From NCBI GenBank assembly GCA_021734905.1, contig JAIPIB010000002.1, forward strand, positions 117,884 to 181,883: a stretch of 64,000 nucleotides of DNA. The letters are read 5' to 3'. Under the pieces are notes generated by a model. That model worked only from the letters and a program-made list of their open reading frames with translations, was not told where the DNA came from and searched no databases. How positions within the stretch are numbered: position 1 is the stretch's first letter; each line of letters begins with the position of its first letter. Origin of the DNA: Minisyncoccota bacterium. GTDB taxonomy: Bacteria; Patescibacteria; Paceibacteria; UBA9973; UBA918. The position numbers and the translations under genes are program-made. Positions 9,056-17,364 of the stretch are shown here, piece after piece.

Positions 9056-9667
9056 CTACGTTCCTAAAGGAAGTGTAAGTGCGATATGTTCTAGAAGCAT
9101 TTTTTTTGAACTTCCATTGGTATGGATGTAGGACTCAAGAATAAGAACGTCACGCATCAGGTCCAGATTTTTTTGGGTATGCGCATACAGACTTAGTCCC
9201 ATGACGATTTCCTGTACTAACTTTGTAGCATCGTCACTATCGAGAATCTGTGTAATATGAATCAACCGATCTTTATATTGCGCTACTTTGAACTTTTCAA
9301 ACTCCTGAAAAATTTTTACATTTTCTTCTTCAATTACCATTCTGTGCAGCCTTGATAATAGTGTCGGGAGGAGTCCATCTGCACGTGGCATAATCAAATA
9401 GAAGATCGTATGGCTGTTTGGTTCCTCAAAAAGTTTAAGCAGTGCATTTTGTGCTTCGCGAAGTATTGATGAACAGACAATAACAAAACTGCGATACGTT
9501 CGATTGATCGGTCGCATGTTCGCTTCATGGGTAAGTGCACGAACATGAGCGATGGTGAGTTTGTCATGTTGAATGACAGAGACATCTGCTCCAGGTACTT
9601 TGTCTTCTAGAGGTACCTGAGCAAGCGCCTGATCTGTCTCTCCGATGAGTAAATTTGCATGGTGCAT
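9056..9667 (-). CDS. holB: DNA polymerase III delta-prime-like clamp-loader subunit
   Basis: Likely a clamp-loader subunit helping to place the sliding clamp on DNA. The key stretch is ILREAQNALLKLFEEP (about residues 88-103), which matches the AAA+ sensor region of DnaX/HolB proteins (A-NALLK-LEEP). It is followed by TIFYLIMPRADGLLPTLLSR, with the SRL arginine-finger-type end. There is no Walker A motif, and at 203 residues the protein lacks most of the usual N-terminal ATPase half and C-terminal collar domain, so it is a minimal delta-prime. A TACATA hexamer ends 7 nt before the ATG. The gene lies between frr and a large hypothetical gene. Confidence 0.75.
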   Translation of the reverse strand: MHHANLLIGETDQALAQVPLEDKVPGADVSVIQHDKLTIAHVRALTHEANMRPINRTYRSFVIVCSSILREAQNALLKLFEEPNSHTIFYLIMPRADGLLPTLLSRLHRMVIEEENVKIFQEFEKFKVAQYKDRLIHITQILDSDDATKLVQEIVMGLSLYAHTQKNLDLMRDVLILESYIHTNGSSKKMLLEHIALTLPLGT

Positions 9668-9688
9668 ACGCGTATATGTAGCATACTA

Positions 9689-11350
9689 CTACACGTTGCG
9701 TCTCTTGAGAATTCTTTGAAGTACTCGACGTAAATAGTGTTCAAAAGTCTCAGCTATGGTATAGGCAATACCCTGTTCATGCCGCCAGGCATCAACATAT
9801 TCTTTAATAGCTCTTAAGGTCTTAGGGTCAGATCCTTCCCATCGTCCAGATACTACTTCCCCCATACTTAATGAAGCCAGTTTGAGATAGAGTGGATGTT
9901 CAGATCCTCCGGGGCCGGTGCCAAACAAACCACTTCCGTCAAAGATGGACCACTCATGAAGAAGTTGATTCAATGCAGTTGATATCTCAGGAGTAACCAA
10001 GTCTGACTGTTGGGGGGCGGCGATATTGGTTGTGGTAATATTTTCTTTTATAGAATCTGCTTGCTTTATTTCTTGTGAAGGCGGAATGTTGTTTTGAACC
10101 GAACCTTCTTTCTCTTTCGGAAAAGAAGCAAACGGGTTATCTTTCTTCTCTGGGATATTCTCCGGTATCGTCACAGGCGCTGGTTTATCTTCAAGAAATG
10201 CCTGCCCAGAAGCAGGTGAAGGAATCGTCTGAATATTAGTTTTTTCTTGAGAAGGTTCTTCTGCATTAATTGATGGAGGTGTCGTCATTGGAGTCGCTGA
10301 AGTTTTAATCACATCTTTAACCGCTGTTTGTTCTTCTTGTGGTTCTACCTCTTTTATATCCTTTTTTATAACAGAGTCCTTAGTCGAAGCTATGTCTATT
10401 TCTTCTTTTTTATCATATTCTGACGCAACCTCTTCTTTTTTAACTTCATGTATTCGTATTTCCGGTACCGTTTTCTTATTTTCGTTACTTTTTATCAATT
10501 CCTGAAATGCATTCTCAAGAGTATTCATCAGTCCATCTACTCCCTCAGTTCCGTTTCCACCAGTAGCCTTAAGTGCGCCAAGAAGTGCTGTCATGTACGC
10601 CCTTCCGAGAACATTTTCTGGATCAACAAGAGCAACTGGGTTGCCATAATGTTCATTCACGATTCGTTTAATTTCTGAAATTCTTGTTTTATGTTCTTCA
10701 AGGGTTCTAAATATTTGTTTCGGTGCTTCTTCTACTTTCGTTTCGACAACTACCGGTGCTGTAATGTCTGTAGTTCTGTTTACACCCAACTGGTCACTTT
10801 CGCTCAAAACATTAGCTGATTCATGATGCTGTTGTTCAATATCGTTCGGTAACACAACGACACCATTTTCACTCTTTGTATCATTGTCCTCCTGTTGAAC
10901 ACGACCAAACGTTGGCTGCAATCTTCGTGAACTTGTCGCAGGGACAGATCTTTTTTGATCTGAAGCAGTTGCAGACTTCTGAGTATCATTCTGGACTATG
11001 TTAGGTTTACCTGAAAACTCATGAGCGCCACTTTGCACAAGATCTTTCTGTTGAAGCTCACGCGGCTTAGCTTGAACTAAATCATTCCTTTGTGGAGTAT
11101 TTTGGTTTGTCTTGCCAAATTTTGCAATAACAACACTAATTTGTTTTTTGAGTTCAGCATCACCACCATGTTGAGCATACTGCAAAATAAGGTCTCTAAA
11201 ATCAGAATATTCTGAAGCGTCAGTTAATTTTTCTTTTGCAGTTCGAAGGACTTCAGTAAGACCTTGCCAACTTTGCAAATCAAAGACAGAAGGCTCTACT
11301 GCCTTTCCGCTATGTACAACCGCACTTTGTAAAGTACTATTCCCTCCCAT
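9689..11350 (-). CDS. Large low-complexity protein with structured ends, function unknown
   Basis: I do not recognise this 553-residue protein. The N-terminal 90 residues look helical. The long middle (about 90-460) is rich in Gln, Glu, Lys, Pro and Thr and probably disordered, with one helical island around HKTRISEIKRIVNEHYGNPV. The C-terminal 90 residues (from LLHEWSIFDGSGLFGTGPGG) are well ordered and end in a basic tail, RVLQRILKRRNV. No signal peptide or membrane segment is seen. TACAAT (11359-11364, minus) ends 8 nt before the ATG. It directly follows the TraD/VirB4-like ATPase gene by 57 nt, so the two may act together, for example as an ATPase and its adaptor. That is inference only. 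Confidence 0.7.
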   Translation of the reverse strand: MGGNSTLQSAVVHSGKAVEPSVFDLQSWQGLTEVLRTAKEKLTDASEYSDFRDLILQYAQHGGDAELKKQISVVIAKFGKTNQNTPQRNDLVQAKPRELQQKDLVQSGAHEFSGKPNIVQNDTQKSATASDQKRSVPATSSRRLQPTFGRVQQEDNDTKSENGVVVLPNDIEQQHHESANVLSESDQLGVNRTTDITAPVVVETKVEEAPKQIFRTLEEHKTRISEIKRIVNEHYGNPVALVDPENVLGRAYMTALLGALKATGGNGTEGVDGLMNTLENAFQELIKSNENKKTVPEIRIHEVKKEEVASEYDKKEEIDIASTKDSVIKKDIKEVEPQEEQTAVKDVIKTSATPMTTPPSINAEEPSQEKTNIQTIPSPASGQAFLEDKPAPVTIPENIPEKKDNPFASFPKEKEGSVQNNIPPSQEIKQADSIKENITTTNIAAPQQSDLVTPEISTALNQLLHEWSIFDGSGLFGTGPGGSEHPLYLKLASLSMGEVVSGRWEGSDPKTLRAIKEYVDAWRHEQGIAYTIAETFEHYLRRVLQRILKRRNV

Positions 11351-11407
11351 ATTTCATGATTGTAACACTCTCTGTTTTAAAATTTATCGAATTGACGTTG
11401 ATAACTT

Positions 11408-14140
11408 CTAACTCATGTACCGTGCACGAATTTCTGCATCAACAATTTCTCGTGACGTCCCATATCGAAGTGATGAAAATTCAATCATTTGTTTTGCATA
11501 CTCAAGATCTGTGTCATTCGGCTTTATTGTATGAATACTAAATGGTGTAGTTGGTGAGCCATCAGAAAGTAATCGTACGTATGCATTTCTGTTTTCAATA
11601 TTAACCAAATCGCTCGCAGAAAAAACTGGTTCAAACTGTTTTGCAAGAACCTCTGCATCGTCCGTACCTACGCGAAATGCCGCAATAGAGCCAATGTTTC
11701 CAAAAATAGAATCCCTAATTCCTTCCTCTATCTGCGCAATATATTGATGCGCAATAGTTAGCCCAAGTTTATATTTCCTTGCTTCAGAAAGAATACTCGA
11801 TATCGAGTCAGTTGTAACATTTTGAAACTCATCTATATAAAGGTAGAACGGTGGAGCCGACTTACTCACATCGTCGACCCTTGAGAGTGCAGCCATGAGA
11901 ATCTTCCCAACAATTATCATTCCAATTAAATTTGAGTTAATTTCACCAAGTTTCCCTTTCGAAAGATTAACAAGAAGGATTTTTTTAGAGTCCATAATCT
12001 CTCTAAAATTAAACGATGATTTTTGCTGACCAATAATAGGGCGCATGTAGTCATTTGCCGTAAAGACATCGAATTTAGAAACAATGTAAGGGACAATATT
12101 TTCAAGTGAAGCCTCTCCCCCTGCTTTAGATGCAATTTGTTTCCAAAATTGTACAACGACTGGGTTCTTTGCCTTACTCAATTTATATGCGCGATATTCT
12201 GCATCTGCCATTACACGAGAGATATCGAGTAAGGTGCTTCCAGACTCTGGATCTTCAAGAACAAGCAGGGTCGCATTTCTAAAATATTGTTCAAACATTG
12301 GACCCATTGATTCAGGGTTTCCACCGTACAGTTTTTGGAAGATAGAGAAAAGTTCATTAACGACAAAAGTTTTTTGCTCGGGAAATCGTGGATCAAAATC
12401 AAGCATATTGAGACCTATTGCTGTGTCCATGTTTGATGGATCAAAATAAATAAGATCATCCATACGCTCTGGAGGAATAGTCGAAAGGACATCAAAAATA
12501 TCAGTACCGAGTGGGTCAATCATACAAACACCAGCTCCCTCTTGAATGTCTTGAGCAATCATGTTCTTAAGAAGAGTCGTCTTACCGGTACCGGTTTGTC
12601 CAATAACATAGAAATGCCTCAATCGGTCTTCAGGAGTGAGGTATATCTTTTTCTTTGTGTTACGAAATTCATTCTCACCCAAGAGTGTTCCGTGGACTGG
12701 CATATCAATTGGTGCAGGAGCATGCTTTGCACGAGATTGTTTAAACTGAGGTGATGACTCGACTCCTTCAGAGGGAAAATGAATAAGGGTTGAGAGTTCC
12801 GTGAGTGACAATGGCATCTTTTGGGATGCAACATACTCTCGAAATGAAAATGCTTTCAGTCCTCGTATTTTATTAATACCTTTCTGTCGATTTGCCACGA
12901 GCTGATTGCCACGTGTATTTTGAAACTGATTAAAACTTGATTCGAGTTCCGTGAGAATTTGATTTGCTCGCTCATCCGTTTGAGCAGAAACCACAAGTCG
13001 AATGTTTGTATTTATGATTGGTGAAGAAATTTTTGTATTAAAAAGCTCAATTTTCTCTGTATTAATTTTTGATTCTGGATACTCTTCTTTTTGATTACTT
13101 GATGCAAATCCTGCAGCAAAGCCTTTAAAGCCTTCAAATAATTCACCTCCGAGCGTACTCTTGCGTATAGCAACATCAGTCTCCTCACCTTTTTCCATCC
13201 GATGAGTAATACCTCCATACGTATGGTTATAGAACTCAGCATCACCTGAGATAACGACCTGGACTGATGCACCACCACCATCCCGTTCGATTTTTGAAAA
13301 GGCATTAAGTAGAACAGCAAGCGGATCATTCTCAAAAGCATCATGCATCTTCAGTGGATAAATTGGATGTTTCTTTTGGGAGAGGACAGAGAGCATACTT
13401 GATCCACCGTCAACAAAAATATTGTAATCATTTTGCTGCTCCAAGAGTACAGCATGAGGAAAGAGTGAAAGAGCTTGTTTTTCAAAAAGATTCACAAACT
13501 CGTTTGGCACGCTTACATAAAATATAATGTCATCTCGCTTGTCCGAGACAGCAATTTCGAGCGTATAGTGAAGTTTCTGCTTCCCACCAGAAATGGTCTG
13601 CATTCCAGCATAAAATTGCTCCATTCCAGAAAAGAGAGATTTTATATTTTCCGTATGCTCATCTTCCTTATTTCTTGGAAGTGCAATTTCATACAAAGTC
13701 ATACTAAGTACTTTCCATAGAGGGGCTCCTTTTTCAAGGTCTGCGATTTTACTTTCGCCACGAAGTTTCGCTACCATATTACGATGTACCTCATCAGTTA
13801 AAAATGGGTCGCTCATTTTTTCCAGCACTGAAAGAGCGTTCCGAACACCTTTCTCCTCAGCAAGCACTAGGATCTGATCAACTTTATGTGTGGCTGTTTC
13901 AAGCGATGCATGTGCTGTTGAAATTTCTCTTGCGTCAAAAGCGTGATTCTTGTTAAGAACAACAGAAGGATCATGTTCAGCGTATTCACGCATTACTTCC
14001 TTACCAATAGTCTCATGATCAATAGAATCAATATCCTTATTTCGTTCAAGTAATTCACGTTCACGTCGCGCGACTTCCGTACGCAAAAAAGCGATCTCTT
14101 CATCCGGCGAAGAAAATTTTTTCAGTGGCGTTTGTTCCAT
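11408..14140 (-). CDS. TraD/VirB4-like ATPase with type IV secretion DNA-binding domain
   Basis: Predicted DNA-pumping or pilus-type ATPase. The N-terminal half (to about residue 450) has an initial coiled coil and a mixed alpha/beta region. The C-terminal RecA-like domain has Walker A GQTGTGKTTLLK (about 514-525), an IDPLGTDIFDVLSTIP segment typical of coupling-protein and DUF87/HerA ATPases, Walker B YLYIDEFQN (about 768) and LTIAHQYIAQ, the usual Gln-containing strand after Walker B. No membrane helices are seen at the N-terminus, unlike classical VirD4. TATGAT (14147-14152, minus) ends 6 nt before the ATG. No other secretion genes are in this window. It may serve DNA uptake, conjugation or a type IV pilus-like machine. 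Confidence 0.85.
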   Translation of the reverse strand: MEQTPLKKFSSPDEEIAFLRTEVARRERELLERNKDIDSIDHETIGKEVMREYAEHDPSVVLNKNHAFDAREISTAHASLETATHKVDQILVLAEEKGVRNALSVLEKMSDPFLTDEVHRNMVAKLRGESKIADLEKGAPLWKVLSMTLYEIALPRNKEDEHTENIKSLFSGMEQFYAGMQTISGGKQKLHYTLEIAVSDKRDDIIFYVSVPNEFVNLFEKQALSLFPHAVLLEQQNDYNIFVDGGSSMLSVLSQKKHPIYPLKMHDAFENDPLAVLLNAFSKIERDGGGASVQVVISGDAEFYNHTYGGITHRMEKGEETDVAIRKSTLGGELFEGFKGFAAGFASSNQKEEYPESKINTEKIELFNTKISSPIINTNIRLVVSAQTDERANQILTELESSFNQFQNTRGNQLVANRQKGINKIRGLKAFSFREYVASQKMPLSLTELSTLIHFPSEGVESSPQFKQSRAKHAPAPIDMPVHGTLLGENEFRNTKKKIYLTPEDRLRHFYVIGQTGTGKTTLLKNMIAQDIQEGAGVCMIDPLGTDIFDVLSTIPPERMDDLIYFDPSNMDTAIGLNMLDFDPRFPEQKTFVVNELFSIFQKLYGGNPESMGPMFEQYFRNATLLVLEDPESGSTLLDISRVMADAEYRAYKLSKAKNPVVVQFWKQIASKAGGEASLENIVPYIVSKFDVFTANDYMRPIIGQQKSSFNFREIMDSKKILLVNLSKGKLGEINSNLIGMIIVGKILMAALSRVDDVSKSAPPFYLYIDEFQNVTTDSISSILSEARKYKLGLTIAHQYIAQIEEGIRDSIFGNIGSIAAFRVGTDDAEVLAKQFEPVFSASDLVNIENRNAYVRLLSDGSPTTPFSIHTIKPNDTDLEYAKQMIEFSSLRYGTSREIVDAEIRARYMS

Positions 14141-14200
14141 ATTACTATCATACCCTGCTTACGCACCAGAGTAAGTACATGTAGGGGGAAAATATAAAAT

Positions 14201-14240
14201 AAAAACGGCCGGTGAATGAGAAGATTCCCATTCACCGGCC
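14201..14240 (-). terminator. Terminator of the small membrane-protein gene
   Basis: Perfect 12-bp stem (GGCCGGTGAATG with CATTCACCGGCC, 10-nt loop) followed on the minus strand by GTTTTTATTTT. It lies 17 nt after the stop of the 14258-14578 gene. Confidence 0.9.
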
Positions 14241-14257
14241 TGTACCAGCCTATCCTT

Positions 14258-14578
14258 TCACATCGTCCGCACGATGCAAGGCAACGTCTCAACCTCTGGC
14301 GGCCTAAGGAACATTTGCTTCACATCGTAACGGACATAACGTTGTACCGTGATGGTGCATACACCATCAGCGGATACTGTTCTCGTTTGTCGAACGCGAA
14401 CGAGACCTGAGCCAGATGATGCATCGAGAGTCGTATTCATGACCTCATTGTGAGCTTTCCCGTTTCCCGACCAAACTTGAAGAGTGAAGACTCCAAGGGC
14501 CCAAAGGAGAACAGTAAAAATTGAAGCTACCAAAACAGTTCCGAAGTTCAACCACTTAAATCTCCATTTGTTGTTCAT
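14258..14578 (-). CDS. Small single-pass membrane protein, unknown
   Basis: 106 residues, unknown family. The start ATG 14576-14578 (MNNKWRFKWLN) is chosen because AAAGGAGAGG lies 6 nt upstream, a strong Shine-Dalgarno. An in-frame upstream start (14605) would lie before that site. One membrane helix covers about residues 12-35 (TVLVASIFTVLLWALGVF), with a short positive N-terminus inside. The outer part contains VRVRQTRTVSADGVCTITVQ and two cysteines. It has its own promoter (TTGCGT-N16-TATAAT) and terminator and so is a monocistronic unit. This style differs from its leaderless neighbours and is shared by several other isolated small genes in the window. Confidence 0.65.
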   Translation of the reverse strand: MNNKWRFKWLNFGTVLVASIFTVLLWALGVFTLQVWSGNGKAHNEVMNTTLDASSGSGLVRVRQTRTVSADGVCTITVQRYVRYDVKQMFLRPPEVETLPCIVRTM

Positions 14579-14642
14579 TAAGTCCTCTCCTTTTATGAAT
14601 TGCAATCATTTGACAGAACACTATATTTTTTCATCTTCTTTT

Positions 14643-14670
14643 ATTATAACACATTATTTAAATTACGCAA
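14643..14670 (-). promoter_or_regulatory. Sigma-70-type promoter of the small membrane-protein gene
   Basis: On the minus strand TTGCGT (14665-14670), a 16-nt spacer and TATAAT (14643-14648). It lies about 65 nt before the ATG at 14578, leaving a leader with a strong Shine-Dalgarno. Confidence 0.7.
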
Positions 14671-14703
14671 GGATGGTAAAGATCAACATCTTTTTAATTG
14701 TGA

Positions 14704-15717
14704 TTATCTCTTCGCAAGGATAGTTCGTTTATAGGTATCAAGATGCTCAAGTGCTTCACCTGTCCCCTTCGCTACGCAAAAGAGTGCTTGGTCTGCGAGT
14801 ACAGCATTCACTCCAGTTCGTCGCTTCACAAGCTCTGGAAAATTACGTAACTGTGATGTTCCTCCAGTCATGATGATGCCGTGATCAATAATATCTGAAG
14901 CAAGCTCTGGGGGTGTATCTTGAAACACATCCTTTATTGCTTTAACCATCTCGCGGAGTTCCCGTGAAATAGCACGAACAACCTCATTCGTCTTTATTTC
15001 TGTAGTACGAGGCAGACCAGTAAGTAAATCTCGCCCTTTAATATCCATACTTAGTTCTTCCTCAAGCGGAAGCGCAGAACCGATTCCAATTTTAATATCC
15101 TCAGCAGTTTTTTCTCCAATAGAAAGATTATGACTTTTTTTCGCGTAATCGATAATTGCAGCGTCAATTTTGTTCCCTGCACACTTCACTGAATTTGAAG
15201 CAACAATACCTCCAAGAGAAATGACTGCAACATCTATAGTTCCCCCACCAATATCTACAATCATATGACCTTGTGGTTCGTAGATAGGGACTTTTGCACC
15301 AATTGCAGCAAGAATAGGCTCCTTAACAACATAGACATTTCGAGCACCAGCCTTAAGTGTTGCTTCTATCACGGCACGCTTCTCTGTCGAACTAACCCCA
15401 GCAGGAACAGAAACAAGTACGTCTGGCTTAAAAATATTAAAATTACCGAGTGCTTTCTTAAGAAAATATTTGATCATTGCTTCGGTCACTCTATAATCTG
15501 CAATAACACCATCCTTCATTGGTCGGTATGCATGCATAGTGTCTGGAGTCCTTCCAATCATCCGTTTTGCCTCACTCCCAACAGCAACTATTTCATTCAT
15601 GCTAGAGACAGCAACAACAGATGGTTCGTTAAGTACAATACCTTCACCATACACAAAAACAAGAACATTTGTGGTTCCTAGATCAATGCCAATTTTTGGT
15701 GTAAAGCTCCTTCTCAT
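14704..15717 (-). CDS. Second MreB/Mbl-type actin homologue
   Basis: A second bacterial actin of 337 residues. It carries PKIGIDLGTTNVLVFVYGEG (about 7-26), VDIGGGTIDVAVISLGG and IMTGGTSQLRNFPELVKRR, the three actin nucleotide-binding signatures. It diverges clearly from the MreB at 4761-5831 (DLGTTN versus DLGTAN, GGTS versus GGGA) and lacks that protein's N-terminal extension. It stands alone rather than in the shape operon, divergent from the HTH-MurA gene. TACTAT (15728-15733, minus) ends 10 nt before the ATG and no Shine-Dalgarno is seen. It may form separate filaments or co-polymerise with the first MreB, as Mbl and MreBH do in Bacillus. That role is inferred. Confidence 0.9.
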   Translation of the reverse strand: MRRSFTPKIGIDLGTTNVLVFVYGEGIVLNEPSVVAVSSMNEIVAVGSEAKRMIGRTPDTMHAYRPMKDGVIADYRVTEAMIKYFLKKALGNFNIFKPDVLVSVPAGVSSTEKRAVIEATLKAGARNVYVVKEPILAAIGAKVPIYEPQGHMIVDIGGGTIDVAVISLGGIVASNSVKCAGNKIDAAIIDYAKKSHNLSIGEKTAEDIKIGIGSALPLEEELSMDIKGRDLLTGLPRTTEIKTNEVVRAISRELREMVKAIKDVFQDTPPELASDIIDHGIIMTGGTSQLRNFPELVKRRTGVNAVLADQALFCVAKGTGEALEHLDTYKRTILAKR

Positions 15718-15781
15718 AGAAAGGTTAATAGTACCCTGTTAGTCATTTTTATCAATCTGCCCATATCCACCCACTCTGATT

Positions 15782-15811
15782 GCCCACTATAGCGTCTATG
15801 CTATAGTGGGC
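15782..15811. promoter_or_regulatory. Perfect inverted repeat overlapping the murA promoter (candidate operator)
   Basis: GCCCACTATAGC (15782-15793) and GCTATAGTGGGC (15800-15811) form a perfect 12-bp-arm repeat with a 6-nt spacer. The right arm contains the -10 box TATAGT (15802-15807), which ends 8 nt before the murA ATG. TTGCCC at 15780-15785 could be the -35 with a 16-nt spacer. The downstream protein begins with an XRE-type DNA-binding domain, so this is a strong candidate for its own binding site. Confidence 0.7.
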
Positions 15812-15815
15812 GTAT

Positions 15816-17318
15816 ATGGAGAAAAATATTGGCATGCGAATAGCGGATATCCGCGAGACACAAGGTGTTACACAAAAAGCACTCGCAAAGCTTCTTAATA
15901 CAACGCAGAGTGCCATCGCTCGCATCGAAAGTGGCAAGCAGAATGTCAGTGCCGATATGCTCAAAAAATTGAGTAAAGCACTGAAGAAGAATCTTGTAAC
16001 CCTCTCACCAGGTACTGTAAATCTCAGTATTGAAGGTAACAAGAAATTACACGGGACCGTTGTCACGAGCACCTCAAAAAATGGTGCTGTCGGCCTACTC
16101 TGCGCCTCTCTTTTAAACAAAGGAAAAACTACACTCCGTAAAGTTCCACGCATAGAGGAAGTGCACAGACTCATTGAAGTACTCCAAAGTATTGGGTCGC
16201 ACGTTGAATGGAACGGTTCTGATGTAGTCATTACTCCACCGAAATCATACGCACTTAAAAAAATTAATGCCGACGCTGCTCGAAAGACACGAAGTATCGT
16301 CATGTTCATTGGCCCACTTATTCATACAGTTTCTTCGTTTTCGCTCCCACAATCAGGTGGTTGCAAACTTGGAAGTCGCACAGTACGTCCACATTTCTAT
16401 GGACTAGAGCACTTTGGAGTCTCTATTAAAACAACGAACGACTCATTCGAGGTATCAACAAGTATCAAAAAGCCGACAGAAATAATTCTCTACGAGTCTG
16501 GTGACACGGTAACCGAGAATGTTCTTATGGCTGCAGCACTTACCCCTTCGATGACGGTAATCAAATATGCCTCTGCAAATTACCAAGTGCAAGAATTGTG
16601 TGCTTTTCTCCGCATTTGTGGTGTCACAATTGATGGAGTTGGGACCACGACACTTACCGTAACCGGAATTAAAGAACTTAATACGGACATTGATTATACC
16701 CTTTCAGAAGACCCAACTGACAGCATGTTTTTTCTTGCGACGGCGATCGTAACTCACTCAGCACTCACAATAACGCGTTGCCCGATTGATTTTCTTGAAA
16801 TAGAACTTCTCAAGCTTGAAAAAATGGGATTCGTCTACACTCGTTCGAAACCTTACCTCTCTGAAAATGGCCTCACACGTCTTGTCGACATAAAGACAAA
16901 ACCAGGACCCCTTACTGCACTGCATGAAAAAATACACCCATCTGTTTACCCGGGTCTCAATATTGACAACCTCCCTTTCTTCGCCGTCATAGCAACACAA
17001 GCTGTAGGACAAACACTCATCCATGACTGGGTTTACGAGAAGCGTGCACTTTATTTTACTGAACTCGATAAACTTGGTGCCGAAACTGTCCTTGCTGACC
17101 CCCACCGAATTTACATTACAGGACCAACGCAACTTCGTGCCAATGAACTTATCTGCCCCCCAGCGCTACGTCCAGCAACTATCCTCCTTATCGCAATGCT
17201 CGGAGCAAAGGGGCACTCAGTACTTAGGAATATCTATAGTATCAATCGTGGTTATGAAAACCTTGTTGAAAGACTTGCTTCGCTCGGAGCTCGCATTTCA
17301 TATCTTGAGGAGTATTAA
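15816..17318 (+). CDS. murA: XRE helix-turn-helix domain fused to MurA
   Basis: UDP-GlcNAc enolpyruvyl transferase, the first committed step of peptidoglycan synthesis, fused to a DNA-binding domain. Residues 6-60 form a Cro/C1-type HTH (VTQKALAKLLNTTQSAIARI, ESGKQNVSADMLKKLSKAL). Residues from about 68 form the EPSP-synthase-like fold. Conserved MurA positions visible are Lys-Asn (TSKNG, 88-89), the fosfomycin-target cysteine C183 in GGCKLGSRTV, Asp384 in LNIDNLPFF and the C-terminal NRGYENLVERLASLGARI. The enzyme therefore looks active. The 500-residue length equals MurA (about 420) plus the HTH. The gene is leaderless by prediction and starts 4 nt after a perfect palindrome. The fusion could let the enzyme sense substrate or repress its own gene (inference). 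Confidence 0.92.
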   Translation: MEKNIGMRIADIRETQGVTQKALAKLLNTTQSAIARIESGKQNVSADMLKKLSKALKKNLVTLSPGTVNLSIEGNKKLHGTVVTSTSKNGAVGLLCASLLNKGKTTLRKVPRIEEVHRLIEVLQSIGSHVEWNGSDVVITPPKSYALKKINADAARKTRSIVMFIGPLIHTVSSFSLPQSGGCKLGSRTVRPHFYGLEHFGVSIKTTNDSFEVSTSIKKPTEIILYESGDTVTENVLMAAALTPSMTVIKYASANYQVQELCAFLRICGVTIDGVGTTTLTVTGIKELNTDIDYTLSEDPTDSMFFLATAIVTHSALTITRCPIDFLEIELLKLEKMGFVYTRSKPYLSENGLTRLVDIKTKPGPLTALHEKIHPSVYPGLNIDNLPFFAVIATQAVGQTLIHDWVYEKRALYFTELDKLGAETVLADPHRIYITGPTQLRANELICPPALRPATILLIAMLGAKGHSVLRNIYSINRGYENLVERLASLGARISYLEEY

Positions 17319-17364
17319 AAGGCTATATTTGGGATTTTTGCGTGGCATTTGCTAGAATAGCAAC

